A stretch of DNA of 64,000 bases from Pseudomonas sp. PSE14 (GCF_029203285.1 NZ_CP115669.1:2232001-2296000), one strand, 5' to 3'. Counted from the stretch's first letter, positions 53,634 through 63,110 are shown. The notes: generated from the sequence alone by a model not told the origin. Translations and numbers: made by a program.

Positions 53634-54781
53634 AAGAAGGCGCCGCTGACGATGCAGCCGGCGAGCATCACGAACACCCAGTGCGGCGCCCACAGGCTGA
53701 GGGCGAAGCCGACCAGCACCGGGCCGGCCGCGCCGCCGAGGTTCGACAGGTTCTGCGTGCCGTAATACACACCGCGCAGGTGCGGCGGGGCGATGCGGTC
53801 GATGAACATGTACTCGGCGGGGATCACGATGATCTCGCCGAGGGTGAACACCACCATCGCCAGCCCCCAGTGCACCACGTTCTGCGACAGGCCGAAGCCG
53901 ACGATGCCCAGCACGAACAGGCCCAGCCCGACCAGCAGCCAGCGCTGCAGATGGTCGTTGTCGATGCGCTTGCCCAGCAGGTACTGGAGGGCGATCACCG
54001 AGACGGCGTTGACCCCCAGCAGCGTCTGGATCACCTGGTAGGCGTATTCCGCGCTGCCGGTGGTCACCAGGTACTGCGACAGGTAGGCGGAGAACTGGCC
54101 GAATACCACGGCGGTGAACACCCCGCCAAGGGTGAAGTACATCAGCCGATGGTCCTTCGACAGCACGCTCATTACCGCCAGGAAGGACGGCGGCGCGGTG
54201 CCCCCGGCCGGGCGCATGTCGCGGTCGCCGTAGCGCAGGAAGGCCAGCAGGAAGAGGGCGCCAAGTGCGGCCGAGACGATGAAAGGCAGTTTCTGGCTGA
54301 CATGGGCCAGCGCCGCGCCGATGAAGGGGCCGATGGCGTAGGCGAGGTTGATCAGGGTGTAGCGGATGGAGAAGGCGCGGCCCTGTTCGCCCGCCGCGAG
54401 CAGGCGGCCGAACACGGTCTTGACCACCACGTCGGTGACTGAATAGGCGAAGTTGAAGCCGAGCAGGAACAGGAAGAACAGCCACAACTGCCGGGTCAGC
54501 AGCATGCCGAGGAAGGCGGCGACGAAGCACAGGCCGAAGCCGAGGATCAGCCGGAAGCCCGGCAGGCGGTCGATCAGGTAGCCGCCGTAGAGACTCAGCA
54601 GCGCACCGCCGAACAGCGAGCCGCCCATGACCAGGCCGATGCGGTCGACCGGCAGGTCGAAGTTCGTCGACAGGTAGATGACCAGGTAGGGCAGGGTGAT
54701 GCCGCGCGCCAGGGTCAGCAGGAAGGTGGCGCAGAGCAGCAGATTGACCTGTAGCGGATAACGCTTGAGCGCGGCGAGCAT
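53588..54781 (-). CDS. MFS transporter
   Basis: A 397-residue carrier with 12 predicted membrane segments. The N-terminus has LPYLVIYLSTNFDLPVDRIG and GGYLIDRLPGFR; later FTLGEIIVIPAEYMFIDRIAP resembles MdtH-type drug/sugar exporters. The start at 54781 was chosen because the longer frame upstream is not conserved. The substrate is unknown. It is convergent with the MerR gene, and their ends overlap by 46 bp. Confidence 0.9.
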   Translation of the reverse strand: MLAALKRYPLQVNLLLCATFLLTLARGITLPYLVIYLSTNFDLPVDRIGLVMGGSLFGGALLSLYGGYLIDRLPGFRLILGFGLCFVAAFLGMLLTRQLWLFFLFLLGFNFAYSVTDVVVKTVFGRLLAAGEQGRAFSIRYTLINLAYAIGPFIGAALAHVSQKLPFIVSAALGALFLLAFLRYGDRDMRPAGGTAPPSFLAVMSVLSKDHRLMYFTLGGVFTAVVFGQFSAYLSQYLVTTGSAEYAYQVIQTLLGVNAVSVIALQYLLGKRIDNDHLQRWLLVGLGLFVLGIVGFGLSQNVVHWGLAMVVFTLGEIIVIPAEYMFIDRIAPPHLRGVYYGTQNLSNLGGAAGPVLVGFALSLWAPHWVFVMLAGCIVSGAFFYVAGASLSPPRPRD

Positions 54782-54887
54782 TCCTTGCCTCTGCGATGGC
54801 GAAACGGTATGCCGCGATCCTAGCAGCACCCTTATGGTGCAAGGCAATCGCCGGAGGACCTGGCGGCCCCCCGGCGTGCCCGCAGCT

Positions 54888-55100
54888 TCAACCGGGTTTC
54901 CTTTCCCGCGCCCGCAGCGCCTTGACCGTCTCCCCACCCACGCCCCAGCTGTCGGTGGGGATTTCCTGGATCACCACGAAGGTGCTCGCCGGCGGTTTTC
55001 TCAGCACGCGTTCCAGCAGTTCGGTCACGCCTTCGATCAGCTGGCGGCGTTCTTCGGCGGTCACCCCTTCATCGGTGACCTGGATGTTCACGTAGGGCAT
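54888..55100 (-). CDS. 4-Oxalocrotonate-tautomerase-family protein
   Basis: A 70-residue protein starting MPYVNIQVTDEGV. After Met removal, Pro would be the catalytic N-terminal base of the tautomerase superfamily. KPPASTFVVIQEIPTDSWGVGG is typical of the small 4-OT clade (core VVIQEIPTDSWG). It lies 18 bp after the SDR gene in the same direction, so the two form an operon. The substrate is not known. Confidence 0.9.
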   Translation of the reverse strand: MPYVNIQVTDEGVTAEERRQLIEGVTELLERVLRKPPASTFVVIQEIPTDSWGVGGETVKALRARERKPG

Positions 55101-55118
55101 TTCGGGTTCTCCTCGGGT

Positions 55119-55853
55119 TTACCAGGTGCCGGTGGTGGAACCACCGTCGACATTCAGGATGGCACCGGTGACGAAAGTCGAGTCGGTCAGGTAGAGCACG
55201 GCGTCGACGATGTCCTGCGGCGTGCCGATCCGGCCGGTGGGCGCCAGGCCGCCGAGGAAGGCGCGGGTCTGCTCGTCGGTGGCATGCATCGGGGTCTGGA
55301 TGATCCCCGGCGCCACGGCGTTGACCTGCACCTGGGACCCCGCCAGCTCCAGGGCCAGGCCGCGCACTGCGCTGTTCAGACCGCCCTTGATCAGCACCGG
55401 CAGCAGCGCCGGCACCTTGGCGTTGGGCTGCATGGCAATGGCGGCGGTGATGGTGACGATGTGCCCCGAGCCGTTGGCGGCCATGTGCCGGGCGGCGGCC
55501 TGGGACGGATAGAAGAAGCCCTTGAGGTTGGTGTCGACGATGCTCTCGACCTCCGCCTCGCTGTACTCGGTCACCGGTTTGGCGATGAAGATGCCGGCGT
55601 TGTTGACCAGGATGTCCACCTTGCCGAAGGCCTCGATGGCCTGGGCGAACAGGCGCCTGGCGGTCTCCGGTTTGGCGATGTCGCCTTCCACCGGCAGGAA
55701 GTTGGCCGGGTTGCCCAGTTTGCTTGCGGCCTCCTGCAGGCGGGCTTGGCTGCGGGCGTTGCCCACCACGTTGTAGCCGCGTGCCAGGTAAGCCTCGGCG
55801 ATGGCGAAGCCCAGGCCGCTGGAAGCGCCGGTGACGATGACGGTCTTGCTCAT
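55119..55853 (-). CDS. Short-chain dehydrogenase/reductase with altered active site
   Basis: A 244-residue Rossmann-fold SDR with TGASSGLG (8-15), NNAG (84-87) and DTNLKG. The usual Ser and Tyr of the Ser...YxxxK set are missing: the YxxxK position reads PVLIK with Pro152 and Lys156, and no Ser lies in the expected place near 139. Related SDRs with alanine/leucine instead of Tyr exist, so it may be a natural variant with a different mechanism or a non-catalytic binding role. It faces a LysR gene at 55986. Confidence 0.87.
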   Translation of the reverse strand: MSKTVIVTGASSGLGFAIAEAYLARGYNVVGNARSQARLQEAASKLGNPANFLPVEGDIAKPETARRLFAQAIEAFGKVDILVNNAGIFIAKPVTEYSEAEVESIVDTNLKGFFYPSQAAARHMAANGSGHIVTITAAIAMQPNAKVPALLPVLIKGGLNSAVRGLALELAGSQVQVNAVAPGIIQTPMHATDEQTRAFLGGLAPTGRIGTPQDIVDAVLYLTDSTFVTGAILNVDGGSTTGTW

Positions 55854-55985
55854 GATTGAGTCTCCTCAAGTGAGGCGGGGCGGTGTGCCCGCGTCTTGGA
55901 AGCCAATCTAGGCTGCAAACGATGCTTGAAAAATGAGGCTCATGGCATTTGAATTGATACCTCATGTAATGAATTGGTCAGCGCC

Positions 55986-56891
55986 ATGACTCGCCATTTC
56001 GACGACCTGCAACTGGGCAGCATCGAGCTGTTCTGCCTCGCCGCGGAAACCGGCAGCTTCACCGCCGCGGCCAACGAGGCCGGCATCACCCCGGCGGCGG
56101 TAAGCCGTTCGGTGGCGCGCCTGGAAGAGCGCCTGGGCGTGCGCCTGTTCGTCCGCACCACGCGGCAGATGCGCCTGACCGAAGGTGGGCGCAACTACTT
56201 CGAGCAGTGCCGCCAGGCCCTGGGCCAATTGGTGGATGCCGAGCGCGAGGTCACCGGCGGCCAGAGCGTGCCGTCCGGCCGGCTACGCATCAGCGTGCCG
56301 ACGCCCTACGCGCATTACCGCCTGCTGCCGCTGCTGCCGGAGTTCCGCCGGCGCTACCCGCAGGTGACCGTGGACATTCACGTCAGCAACCGCAACATCG
56401 ACTTCGCCGACGAAGGCTATGACCTGGCGGTGCGTGGCCGCGAGCCGGCGGATTCCAGCCTGGTGGCGCGGCGCCTGGAAGATGCCGAGCTGGTGGTGGT
56501 GGGTACTCCGGAGTATCTGCAGCGCACCGGCGTGCCGCAGGCGCCGGACGATCTCGCCGGCCATGACTGCATCCAGTACGACCTGCCCAGCACCGGGCGG
56601 CGGGTGCCCTGGTCGTTCCGGGTCAATGGCCGGGCCGTGGAAGTGGAAACCGCGGGCAACTGCACGGTGCTGGAGGACTACCTGGCCACCGCGACCCTGG
56701 TCAAGCATGGCGGCGGGCTGATGCAGGCCTATCGCTTCACCGTGCAGGCGGAGCTGGCAGCCGGCGAACTGGTGGAGGTGCTGCGCGACTACGGCGGCAC
56801 CACGCGCCCGTTCCTGCTGATCTACCCCCACGCGCGGCATGTGCCGTCGCGGGTGCGGGCGTTCATCGAGTTCATGCTGGAGCGGCGCTAG
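55986..56891 (+). CDS. LysR-family regulator
   Basis: A 301-residue regulator. The N-terminal helix-turn-helix includes LFCLAAETGSFTAAANEAGI and SVARLEERLGVRLFVRTTR, and the LysR substrate-binding domain covers about residues 95-290. It is divergent from the SDR/tautomerase pair across 132 bp and probably activates it. The ATG at 55986 (MTRHF) begins the domain; an upstream start at 55974 is also open. Confidence 0.92.
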   Translation: MTRHFDDLQLGSIELFCLAAETGSFTAAANEAGITPAAVSRSVARLEERLGVRLFVRTTRQMRLTEGGRNYFEQCRQALGQLVDAEREVTGGQSVPSGRLRISVPTPYAHYRLLPLLPEFRRRYPQVTVDIHVSNRNIDFADEGYDLAVRGREPADSSLVARRLEDAELVVVGTPEYLQRTGVPQAPDDLAGHDCIQYDLPSTGRRVPWSFRVNGRAVEVETAGNCTVLEDYLATATLVKHGGGLMQAYRFTVQAELAAGELVEVLRDYGGTTRPFLLIYPHARHVPSRVRAFIEFMLERR

Positions 56892-56916
56892 CGGGCGCCG
56901 GCTGCCGCCGTGGTGA

Positions 56917-57354
56917 TCAGTGTGCCGGCGCCTTCTGGGCGGAGAGGTAGGCGCCCAGGCGGCGACCCATTTCCTCGCCGAGGGCTTGCAGGCCGCTCAT
57001 GGGGCGGATCATCACCTCGAATTCGACGATCTTCCCGGCCTCGTCGAAGCGGATCATGTCGATGCCCTTGAGGTCGCGGCCGTTGACCGTGGCGCTGAAC
57101 TCCAGGACCACGCTCAGGCCATCGGCGGTGGCCAGCTGGCGGTGATAGACGAAGTCGCCGAACACCTGCAGCACGGTGCCGAGGATGGTCGCGGCCACCG
57201 GCGCGCCGGGGTAGGGCGTGTGGGCCATGGGCGAGCGGAACACGATGTTCGGCGCCAGCAGCTCCGGCAGGTTGGAGAAGTCCTTGCGGGCAACCATCTG
57301 GTGCCAGCGCTCCAGGGATGCGGCGGCCTGGGTATTCAGGTTGAGGGCGGACAT
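56917..57354 (-). CDS. SnoaL/NTF2-like protein
   Basis: A 145-residue protein of the nuclear-transport-factor-2 fold: LERWHQMVARKDFSNLPELL, FRSPMAHTPYPG, and the closing IVEFEVMIRPMSGLQALGEEM. Such small proteins act as isomerases, hydrolases or binding proteins. The ATG at 57354 begins the domain. No operon partner is evident; it is convergent with the LysR gene. Confidence 0.8.
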   Translation of the reverse strand: MSALNLNTQAAASLERWHQMVARKDFSNLPELLAPNIVFRSPMAHTPYPGAPVAATILGTVLQVFGDFVYHRQLATADGLSVVLEFSATVNGRDLKGIDMIRFDEAGKIVEFEVMIRPMSGLQALGEEMGRRLGAYLSAQKAPAH

Positions 57355-57471
57355 GGGATACCTCCTGATCGCTCTTGTCGTTTGAACAGGACGATACGAC
57401 CGCGCACGGAACCGGCTCAATGATCGGAAATGACAGAAGATTGATCCTGCTGCACAACCGCCCGATGGTTT

Positions 57472-57975
57472 TTAGTGTGTCCAGGGATTGATGAAAAAAC
57501 TCGCCAGCTGCGGATCGTCGCCCGGATCGATGTGCTTTACCGGGCGCGGCAGGGCGCCCAGCACCGCTTTCCAGAATGCCGCCGCCAGCTCGTCGCCGGT
57601 GTAGTAGCGCACCAGCCAGGGGCCGGGGTTGTCCAGCAGTACCCGGGTGGCGACCGTCCGGCCGACGCCCTTGCGACGGTATTTCTTCAGCACGAAGACG
57701 TCCGCCAGTTCCAGCGCGTCGATGCCCGGCAGTTCACTGCCCTCGATCAGCACGAAGCCGGCGATGAAGCCGTCGACGAGGATCAGGTTGGCGCTCCATT
57801 CCGGCTCGCTCCAGTAACGCGCCAGGTGTTCCTCGTGGATGTAGAAACGGCCGTCCACTTCCACGTCCTCCTGCTCCCAGTCCGAGGACTCGTAGGCGTA
57901 GAACTGGTAGAGGTTGCGGATCAGCTCGATGTGTTCCGGGCCGGTCTGTACCAGCTCGATGGGAAGGTCGGTCAT
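57472..57975 (-). CDS. GNAT-family N-acetyltransferase
   Basis: A 167-residue GNAT protein: IELIRNLYQFYAYESSDWE, then VDGFIAGFVLIEG, and the acetyl-CoA loop RRKGVGRTVATR. The C-terminus contains FWKAVLGALP. The substrate is not recognisable. The start at 57975 was chosen over the upstream open frame on domain grounds. Confidence 0.87.
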   Translation of the reverse strand: MTDLPIELVQTGPEHIELIRNLYQFYAYESSDWEQEDVEVDGRFYIHEEHLARYWSEPEWSANLILVDGFIAGFVLIEGSELPGIDALELADVFVLKKYRRKGVGRTVATRVLLDNPGPWLVRYYTGDELAAAFWKAVLGALPRPVKHIDPGDDPQLASFFINPWTH

Positions 57976-58077
57976 GGCGGTGCTCGCGGGCGGTGCGCAG
58001 GGCGCACCGCAGAGAAGGGGTATCAGGTAATTTTCGCGCAATGCGCCGGTATTGCCAGCGGCCGTACGGAGTGTCCG

Positions 58078-58938
58078 TCAGATCATCGGGTCCCAGCGCT
58101 GCGACCAGTCCGGGTCCTGCGCCACCACCTCGCGCAGCAGGCTGAACGCCTGCTGCAGCGCCTGCGAATCGCGGTCGCGGGAATACACCAGGTAGGTCGG
58201 GTAGCTGAACTCCGGCGCCTTGGGCACGCGGCGCAAGACCTTGCGGTCCAGGTAGCTCTGCACCACCCGCGTGCGGAAGTAGCCCGAACCGCCGTTCTCC
58301 AGGATGTACTGCAGGGCCAGCGGGCCGAGGTTGAACGACACCGGCGCCTTGGACAGCTCCGGCAGGGCGCTGTCATGCAGTTGGCGGAAGCCTTCGCCCC
58401 AGTCGATGTAGACGTAAGGCTCCGGATTCTGCGCGCGCACCAGGATCAGCTTTTCCTCCAGCAACTGCTCCACCTGCATGCCCGGCCAGTAGGTCGGGTG
58501 GTAGACCAGCGCCGCGTCCAGCACGCCCAGTTCCAGCTGGCGCAGCAGGCTCTGGCCGTCGCCGATCTCGGCGCGCACCGCGTGGTCGCCGATCACCTGG
58601 CGGATGCGGCTGACCCAGCGCAGCATCAGCGGGTTGCACAGGCTCACCTCGCCGCCGATGTGCAGCACGTTGTGGTAGCCCTCGGGCAACGGCAGGTCGC
58701 GCTGGGCGGCTTCCCAGGTCTGCAGGATCTGGTTGGCGTAGGTGACGAAGGCCTCGCCGTCCGGGGTCAGGCGGGCGCCGGCGCGGTTGCGCACGAACAG
58801 CGTGCAGTTGAGGTGCGCTTCCAGTTTCTGTACCCGCGCGGTGACGGCGGTCTGGGTGATGTGCATGCGTTCGGCGGCGGCGACGAAGCTGCCGTGGCGG
58901 ACGATTTCCAGGAAGGTACGGGTCAGGTCGATGTCCAT
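58078..58938 (-). CDS. LysR-family regulator
   Basis: A 286-residue regulator with helix-turn-helix FLEIVRHGSFVAAAERMHI and TARVQKLEAHLNCTLF, and a substrate-binding domain of about residues 90-280. The adjacent HPP/CBS gene lies immediately upstream on the same strand, and no divergent target is evident. The inducer is unknown. Confidence 0.92.
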   Translation of the reverse strand: MDIDLTRTFLEIVRHGSFVAAAERMHITQTAVTARVQKLEAHLNCTLFVRNRAGARLTPDGEAFVTYANQILQTWEAAQRDLPLPEGYHNVLHIGGEVSLCNPLMLRWVSRIRQVIGDHAVRAEIGDGQSLLRQLELGVLDAALVYHPTYWPGMQVEQLLEEKLILVRAQNPEPYVYIDWGEGFRQLHDSALPELSKAPVSFNLGPLALQYILENGGSGYFRTRVVQSYLDRKVLRRVPKAPEFSYPTYLVYSRDRDSQALQQAFSLLREVVAQDPDWSQRWDPMI

Positions 58939-58985
58939 GGGCGGGGTCTGCGCGAATCAGGCGGCCAGTGTAGCGGAAAGCGCGG

Positions 58986-60125
58986 CTAGCCCAGGTGGCT
59001 GAGCAGGTCGCGGTGCAGGGCGGCGATCAGGTCGGTCTGGGTGATCACGCCCACCAGTTCGCCGTGTTCGAGTACCGGCAGGCAGTGCAGGCCGCGGTCG
59101 GAGAGCAGCGGGATCAGCTCCACCGCATGGGCGTCGGCGTCGACGTGCAGCACCGGGCTGCTCATCAGCTCGCCGAGCACGCGGTCGCGGCGCAGGCCGA
59201 GGCTGCCGAGCAGTCGCTTGAACCCGCGCCCCGCGCGCTTGGGGGCGAGCAGGTCGATCAGGCTGACGATGCCCACCAGCCGGCGCTCCTCGTCGAGGAT
59301 CGGCAGTGCCTTCAGGTGATGCTTCACCAGCAGGCGCAGGGCGTGGTGTACCGGGGTTTCCGGCGTGGCGCAGACCAGGTCGCGGGACATCATCTGCCGC
59401 GCACGGGTGTCGCCCATGCTGCGGCGCAGGGCGTGGCGCTCGGTGCTGCGGACGATGCGTTCGAGGTCGTCGCGGGTGATGTCGACGAAGGCGCCGACCT
59501 CGTCCAGCGCCTGGTCGAGGTCGGCGGACTGGATGCCGACTCGCTCGCCGGGTGCCGGGTCCTGGGTGTGGTGATCGTCCTTGATGATCGTGCGCCGACG
59601 CGGGTAGGGCATGCGCGTGAGGTTGTTGAACAGCACCGCCAGCAGCACCAGGCCGAGACCGCCGCTGATGGCCGGCAGCGGCGCCATCCAGGCCGGCTCG
59701 CCGGGCAGCGGCGCGGCGAAGACCATGCAGAAGGCCAGTGCGCCGCCCGGCGGGTGCAGGCAGCGCAGCGGGTACATCAGCAGCAGGCTCAGGCCCAGCG
59801 CCAGGGCGGCGCTGACCACCCCGGCGGGCAGCCACAGGCCGATCAGCAGCGCCATCAGCGAGGCACACAGGTAGCTGCCGATCACCGACCAGGGCTGGGC
59901 CAGGGCGCCGGAGGAGACGGCGAACAGCAGGATCGCCGAAGCCGCCCAGGGACCGGCGAAATGCAGCGCCACCGAGGAGCCGAACAGCAACCCGCAGGTA
60001 ATGGCGCTGAGCAGGAATGCCAGGCTGGCGCCGATTGATGCGCGCAGCCATTCATGAGGGCGGGTGTGGGGGATGTCGGGAAGGTACGTGGCGGCGCGCT
60101 GCCGCCAGCCGGTCAGGGCGGGCAT
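58986..60125 (-). CDS. HPP-family membrane protein with two CBS domains
   Basis: A 379-residue protein. The HPP membrane part (about residues 1-170) has four to five spans with HEWLRASIGASLAFLLS and CLHPPGGALAF. Two C-terminal CBS domains follow (about 235-375), with HHALRLLVKHHLKALPILDEE and LPVLEHGELVGVITQTDLI. HPP proteins with CBS modules are linked to nitrite transport in plastids and cyanobacteria, but in Pseudomonas the role is unproven. The start at 60125 opens the domain; the upstream frame is the terminator of the ccoN operon. Confidence 0.88.
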   Translation of the reverse strand: MPALTGWRQRAATYLPDIPHTRPHEWLRASIGASLAFLLSAITCGLLFGSSVALHFAGPWAASAILLFAVSSGALAQPWSVIGSYLCASLMALLIGLWLPAGVVSAALALGLSLLLMYPLRCLHPPGGALAFCMVFAAPLPGEPAWMAPLPAISGGLGLVLLAVLFNNLTRMPYPRRRTIIKDDHHTQDPAPGERVGIQSADLDQALDEVGAFVDITRDDLERIVRSTERHALRRSMGDTRARQMMSRDLVCATPETPVHHALRLLVKHHLKALPILDEERRLVGIVSLIDLLAPKRAGRGFKRLLGSLGLRRDRVLGELMSSPVLHVDADAHAVELIPLLSDRGLHCLPVLEHGELVGVITQTDLIAALHRDLLSHLG

Positions 60126-60140
60126 TGGAAGAAGGTCCGG

Positions 60141-60170
60141 AAAAAAAACGGGCTCTTGCGGCAAGAGCCC
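60141..60170 (-). terminator. Terminator after the orphan ccoN operon
   Basis: On the minus strand, GGGCTCTTGC/GCAAGAGCCC arms (60150-60170) are followed by G and eight T (60148-60141). It lies between the small ccoQ-like gene and the HPP gene start at 60125. Confidence 0.88.
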
Positions 60171-60220
60171 TGCAAGGTGCCGCGAACGGCACGCGGGAGG
60201 CCCCATCCCTGGGGGGAAGT

Positions 60221-60427
60221 TCAGGCCCGCAGGCGATCCAGCGGGCCGGGTTCGGGCAGCGGCGCAACGATCCGCTCGCAGCGCCGACCGGTGGCGGCGG
60301 TCATGCGTCGGGCGGCTTCCGGATCGTCGGCGAAGGGCAGCAGCGCGGCCTGCTCGAAAGTCTCGCCGCGGCAGGCGCGCCAGCACGCCACGGCACAGGC
60401 CAGCAGGCCAATGAGCGTCAGCAGCAT
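60221..60427 (-). CDS. Small CcoQ-like membrane protein
   Basis: A 68-residue protein with one N-terminal membrane helix (MLLTLIGLLACAVACW), a Cys-containing turn and a cytoplasmic tail (FADDPEAARRMT). GGAG precedes the ATG by eight bases. The gene lies 11 bp after ccoN. P. aeruginosa has a similar small gene next to its orphan ccoN4. It is too short to have been noticed as a separate reading frame inside a larger shadow. Confidence 0.75.
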   Translation of the reverse strand: MLLTLIGLLACAVACWRACRGETFEQAALLPFADDPEAARRMTAATGRRCERIVAPLPEPGPLDRLRA

Positions 60428-60438
60428 CGTCGTACTCC

Positions 60439-61872
60439 TCAGGCCGTGGCCGGCGTGCCCTGGCGCACCGGCTTGCCACCGCGCACGGTCAGCCAGGTGT
60501 TCCAGGCCATCAGCAGCATGCCGCTGGCGAAGGTGGCGCCGCCGATCAGCCGCACGATGTAACCCGGATGGCTGGCCTGCAGGGCTTCGACGAAGGCGTA
60601 GGTCAGCGTGCCGTCCTCGTTCACCGCGCGCCACATCAGGCCCTGGGTGATGCCGTTGACCCACATGGAGGCGATGTACAGCACGGTGCCGATGGTGGCC
60701 ATCCAGAAGTGCGCGTTGATCAGCCCGATGCTGTGCATCTGCTCGCGGCCGTAGAGCTTCGGGATCATGTGGTAGAGCGCGCCGATGGAAATCATCGCCA
60801 CCCACCCCAGGGCGCCTGCATGCACGTGGCCGATGGTCCAGTCGGTGTAGTGCGACAGCGAATTCACCGTCTTGATCGCCATCATCGGCCCCTCGAAGGT
60901 GGACATGCCGTAGAAGGCCAGCGACACCACGAGGAAGCGCAGGATCGGGTCGGTGCGCAACTTATGCCAGGCGCCGGACAGGGTCATCATGCCGTTGATC
61001 ATGCCGCCCCAGCTCGGCGCCAGGAGGATCAGCGACATCACCATGCCCAGCGATTGCGCCCAGTCCGGCAGCGCGGTGTAGTGCAGGTGGTGCGGACCGG
61101 CCCAGATGTACAGGGTGATGATCGCCCAGAAGTGCACGATGGACAGGCGATAGGAATAGATCGGCCGCTCGGCCTGCTTGGGCACGTAGTAGTACATCAT
61201 GCCGAGGAAGCCCACCGAGAGGATGAAACCCACCACGCTGTGGCCGTACCACCACTGGATCATGGCGTCGGTGGCGCCCGAGTAGATCGGGTAGGACTTG
61301 AGCAGCGTCACCGGCACCGCCAGGTGATTGACCACGTGGACCATCCCGGTAACCACGATGAAGGCGCCGTAGAACCAGTTGCCCACGTAGATGTGGCGCA
61401 CCTTGCGCCGGGCGATGGTGCCGAAGAACAGGTACGCGTACACCAGCCAGAGCACCGTGACCCAGAGGGCGATGGGCCACTCCATCTCGGCGTATTCCTT
61501 GGAGGTGGTGATGCCCAGCGGGTAGCTCACCACCATCGCCACCAGGCTCGCCTGCCAGCCCCAGAACAGCAGGTTGGCCAGGCCGTCGGAGATGATCCGC
61601 ACCCGGCAGGTGCGCTGTACCACGTAGAAGGAGGTGGCGAACAGCGCGCTGCCGCCGAAGGCGAAGATCACCAGGTTGGTGTGGATCGGCCGGATGCGCC
61701 CGAAGCTGGTCCAGGGCATGTCCAGGCTCAGTTGCGGCCATACCAGCTGGGCGGCGATGAATACGCCCATGAGCATGCCGAGGATGCCCCAGCCCAGGGT
61801 GGTAAGGGTGAACCGGCGAACGATGTCGTAGTTGTAGGTCGTTTCTTGATCGAGGGGTATCGCGCTGTCCAT
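60439..61872 (-). CDS. ccoN: Orphan cbb3-type cytochrome c oxidase catalytic subunit (CcoN)
   Basis: A 477-residue heme-copper oxidase subunit with 12 predicted spans. The high-spin and low-spin heme ligands are in [39 protein letters not shown] and [14 protein letters not shown]. The ccoO and ccoP genes are absent here, so it must pair with subunits encoded elsewhere, as the orphan ccoN genes of P. aeruginosa do. It probably contributes to respiration at low oxygen or under inhibitor stress. Confidence 0.95.
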   Translation of the reverse strand: MDSAIPLDQETTYNYDIVRRFTLTTLGWGILGMLMGVFIAAQLVWPQLSLDMPWTSFGRIRPIHTNLVIFAFGGSALFATSFYVVQRTCRVRIISDGLANLLFWGWQASLVAMVVSYPLGITTSKEYAEMEWPIALWVTVLWLVYAYLFFGTIARRKVRHIYVGNWFYGAFIVVTGMVHVVNHLAVPVTLLKSYPIYSGATDAMIQWWYGHSVVGFILSVGFLGMMYYYVPKQAERPIYSYRLSIVHFWAIITLYIWAGPHHLHYTALPDWAQSLGMVMSLILLAPSWGGMINGMMTLSGAWHKLRTDPILRFLVVSLAFYGMSTFEGPMMAIKTVNSLSHYTDWTIGHVHAGALGWVAMISIGALYHMIPKLYGREQMHSIGLINAHFWMATIGTVLYIASMWVNGITQGLMWRAVNEDGTLTYAFVEALQASHPGYIVRLIGGATFASGMLLMAWNTWLTVRGGKPVRQGTPATA

Positions 61873-62246
61873 CTGGATTCCGTCGTACTTCGGTTGGCTG
61901 ACGGCTCCCTGTCCGCCGAAGGGGTACGGGCGGACGGGCGAGCGTCGTGGGAGGCAATTCGCCGCAGGGGAGCCGAAACAGTCTGAACAGACGGGATGGA
62001 TGCAACAAACGAATAATAATGCAGCCTAAGTGCAGTATTTTTGATATAAACCACCGCGCCTGCCACGCAAGCGCTCTGGCGCGCCTTGCTCAGGATCAAG
62101 GGTGACGTGCGTGGCGGCGGAAATGACGAGGTAGCGCACGCGGCGGATGCATTCGAAAAAGTGCTGCGTCAGTGCAATTCAATTCATTTAAATCCGCGCC
62201 TGCGGGCGGTCTAGCATGGGCCTTCGCGATCACCGAGGGACCTTTC
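61873..62246. other. Intergenic region upstream of orphan ccoN
   Basis: These 374 bp separate ccoN (minus) from the small protein gene at 62247 (plus). They include AT-rich stretches (62010-62055 and 62170-62195) that may hold promoters, and an ANR-box-like site at 62086-62099. No gene was recognised. Confidence 0.55.
62086..62099. promoter_or_regulatory. ANR/FNR-box-like site
   Basis: TTGCTCAGGATCAA matches the ANR/FNR consensus TTGAT-N4-ATCAA at nine of ten fixed positions. It lies about 214 bp upstream of ccoN and about 150 bp before the small gene at 62247, so it could serve either. Confidence 0.55.
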
Positions 62247-62639
62247 ATGTCCGCCATCACCATCGACCTCATCGACTGGCTGCAGACCCTGATGCGCGCC
62301 GAGCGTGCCGGCGCGCGGGTCATGCTCGACAGCCTGCGGCAGACCGACGAGCCCGCCGTGCGCCGCCGCCTGGAACACCTGCACCAGGGCGAGGCGGAAA
62401 GCTGCCGGCGCCTGCGTACCTGCCTGGAGCGCCTGGGCGCGCAGCCGGACAGCGGCATCGGCGACTTCCATGCCAGCGCCATGGCCATCGACGATCTGGC
62501 GCTGCGTTTCGACTTCATCGGACGTGGCCAGCGCTGGGTCGCCCGGCAGATCCGCCAGCGCCTGCCGGAAATCGAGGCGCCCTGGCTGCGCGAGGAACTG
62601 CTGGTGGTGCTGCGACTGCACGAGGAGGGCGAAGCCTGA
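62247..62639 (+). CDS. Small helical protein, possibly ferritin-like
   Basis: A 130-residue, mostly helical protein: IDLIDWLQTLMRAERAGARV, RRLEHLHQGEAESCRRLRTC, FHASAMAIDDLAL and a final RLHEEGEA. The Glu/His pattern over several helices suggests a ferritin- or rubrerythrin-like bundle (DUF6306-like), but this is uncertain. AGGGA precedes the ATG by seven bases. It is divergent from ccoN and could be co-regulated by ANR. Confidence 0.72.
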   Translation: MSAITIDLIDWLQTLMRAERAGARVMLDSLRQTDEPAVRRRLEHLHQGEAESCRRLRTCLERLGAQPDSGIGDFHASAMAIDDLALRFDFIGRGQRWVARQIRQRLPEIEAPWLREELLVVLRLHEEGEA

Positions 62640-62687
62640 GCGACGGTGGCGTATCCTGGCCCCTCGTTGACCAAGGAACGCTTGCCC

Positions 62688-63110
62688 ATGGACGAGATGA
62701 CCCGGATTCGCTTTGCCGAGATAGACCTGCATGTGCCCGCCGAGCCCGGCCTCTATGAAATCCATACCCTGGATGGCCAGGCGCTGAAGGTCGGCATCGG
62801 CAAGAACCTGCGCAAGCGCCTGGCCCAGCACTACCGTTCCCGCCAGAGCCGCCTGGTACTGAAGGCGGGCGGGGACTGGAGCAATCCCCGGGATGTTGAA
62901 AGCAAGCAGTCGATCCTCACCAAGCACCTGTTCTTCGCCAAAGCGGAGGGTTACGACCTCAAGAGCGAGGCGGGACGGCGGGCCTTTCTCGAAGAGCGTT
63001 GCTACATCCTCTTCCGCACCACCGCCACGCGGGAGGAGGCGCGCGAGTTGGAGAGGCGCAAGGAAGCGAGCGGCGGCTTCCGCTTCGTCGGCCTGACCGA
63101 CTCAGCCTGA
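62688..63110 (+). CDS. GIY-YIG-like small protein
   Basis: A 140-residue protein with the core pattern GLYEIHTLDG then KVGIGKNLRKRLAQHY, which matches the GIY-YIG nuclease fold (here GLY...VGIG with the following Arg). A Glu occurs in LEERCYILF, the place of the metal-binding Glu. Such proteins may be DNA nucleases or have lost activity. It overlaps the LysR gene end by 9 bp on the other strand. The function is unknown. Confidence 0.7.
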   Translation: MDEMTRIRFAEIDLHVPAEPGLYEIHTLDGQALKVGIGKNLRKRLAQHYRSRQSRLVLKAGGDWSNPRDVESKQSILTKHLFFAKAEGYDLKSEAGRRAFLEERCYILFRTTATREEARELERRKEASGGFRFVGLTDSA

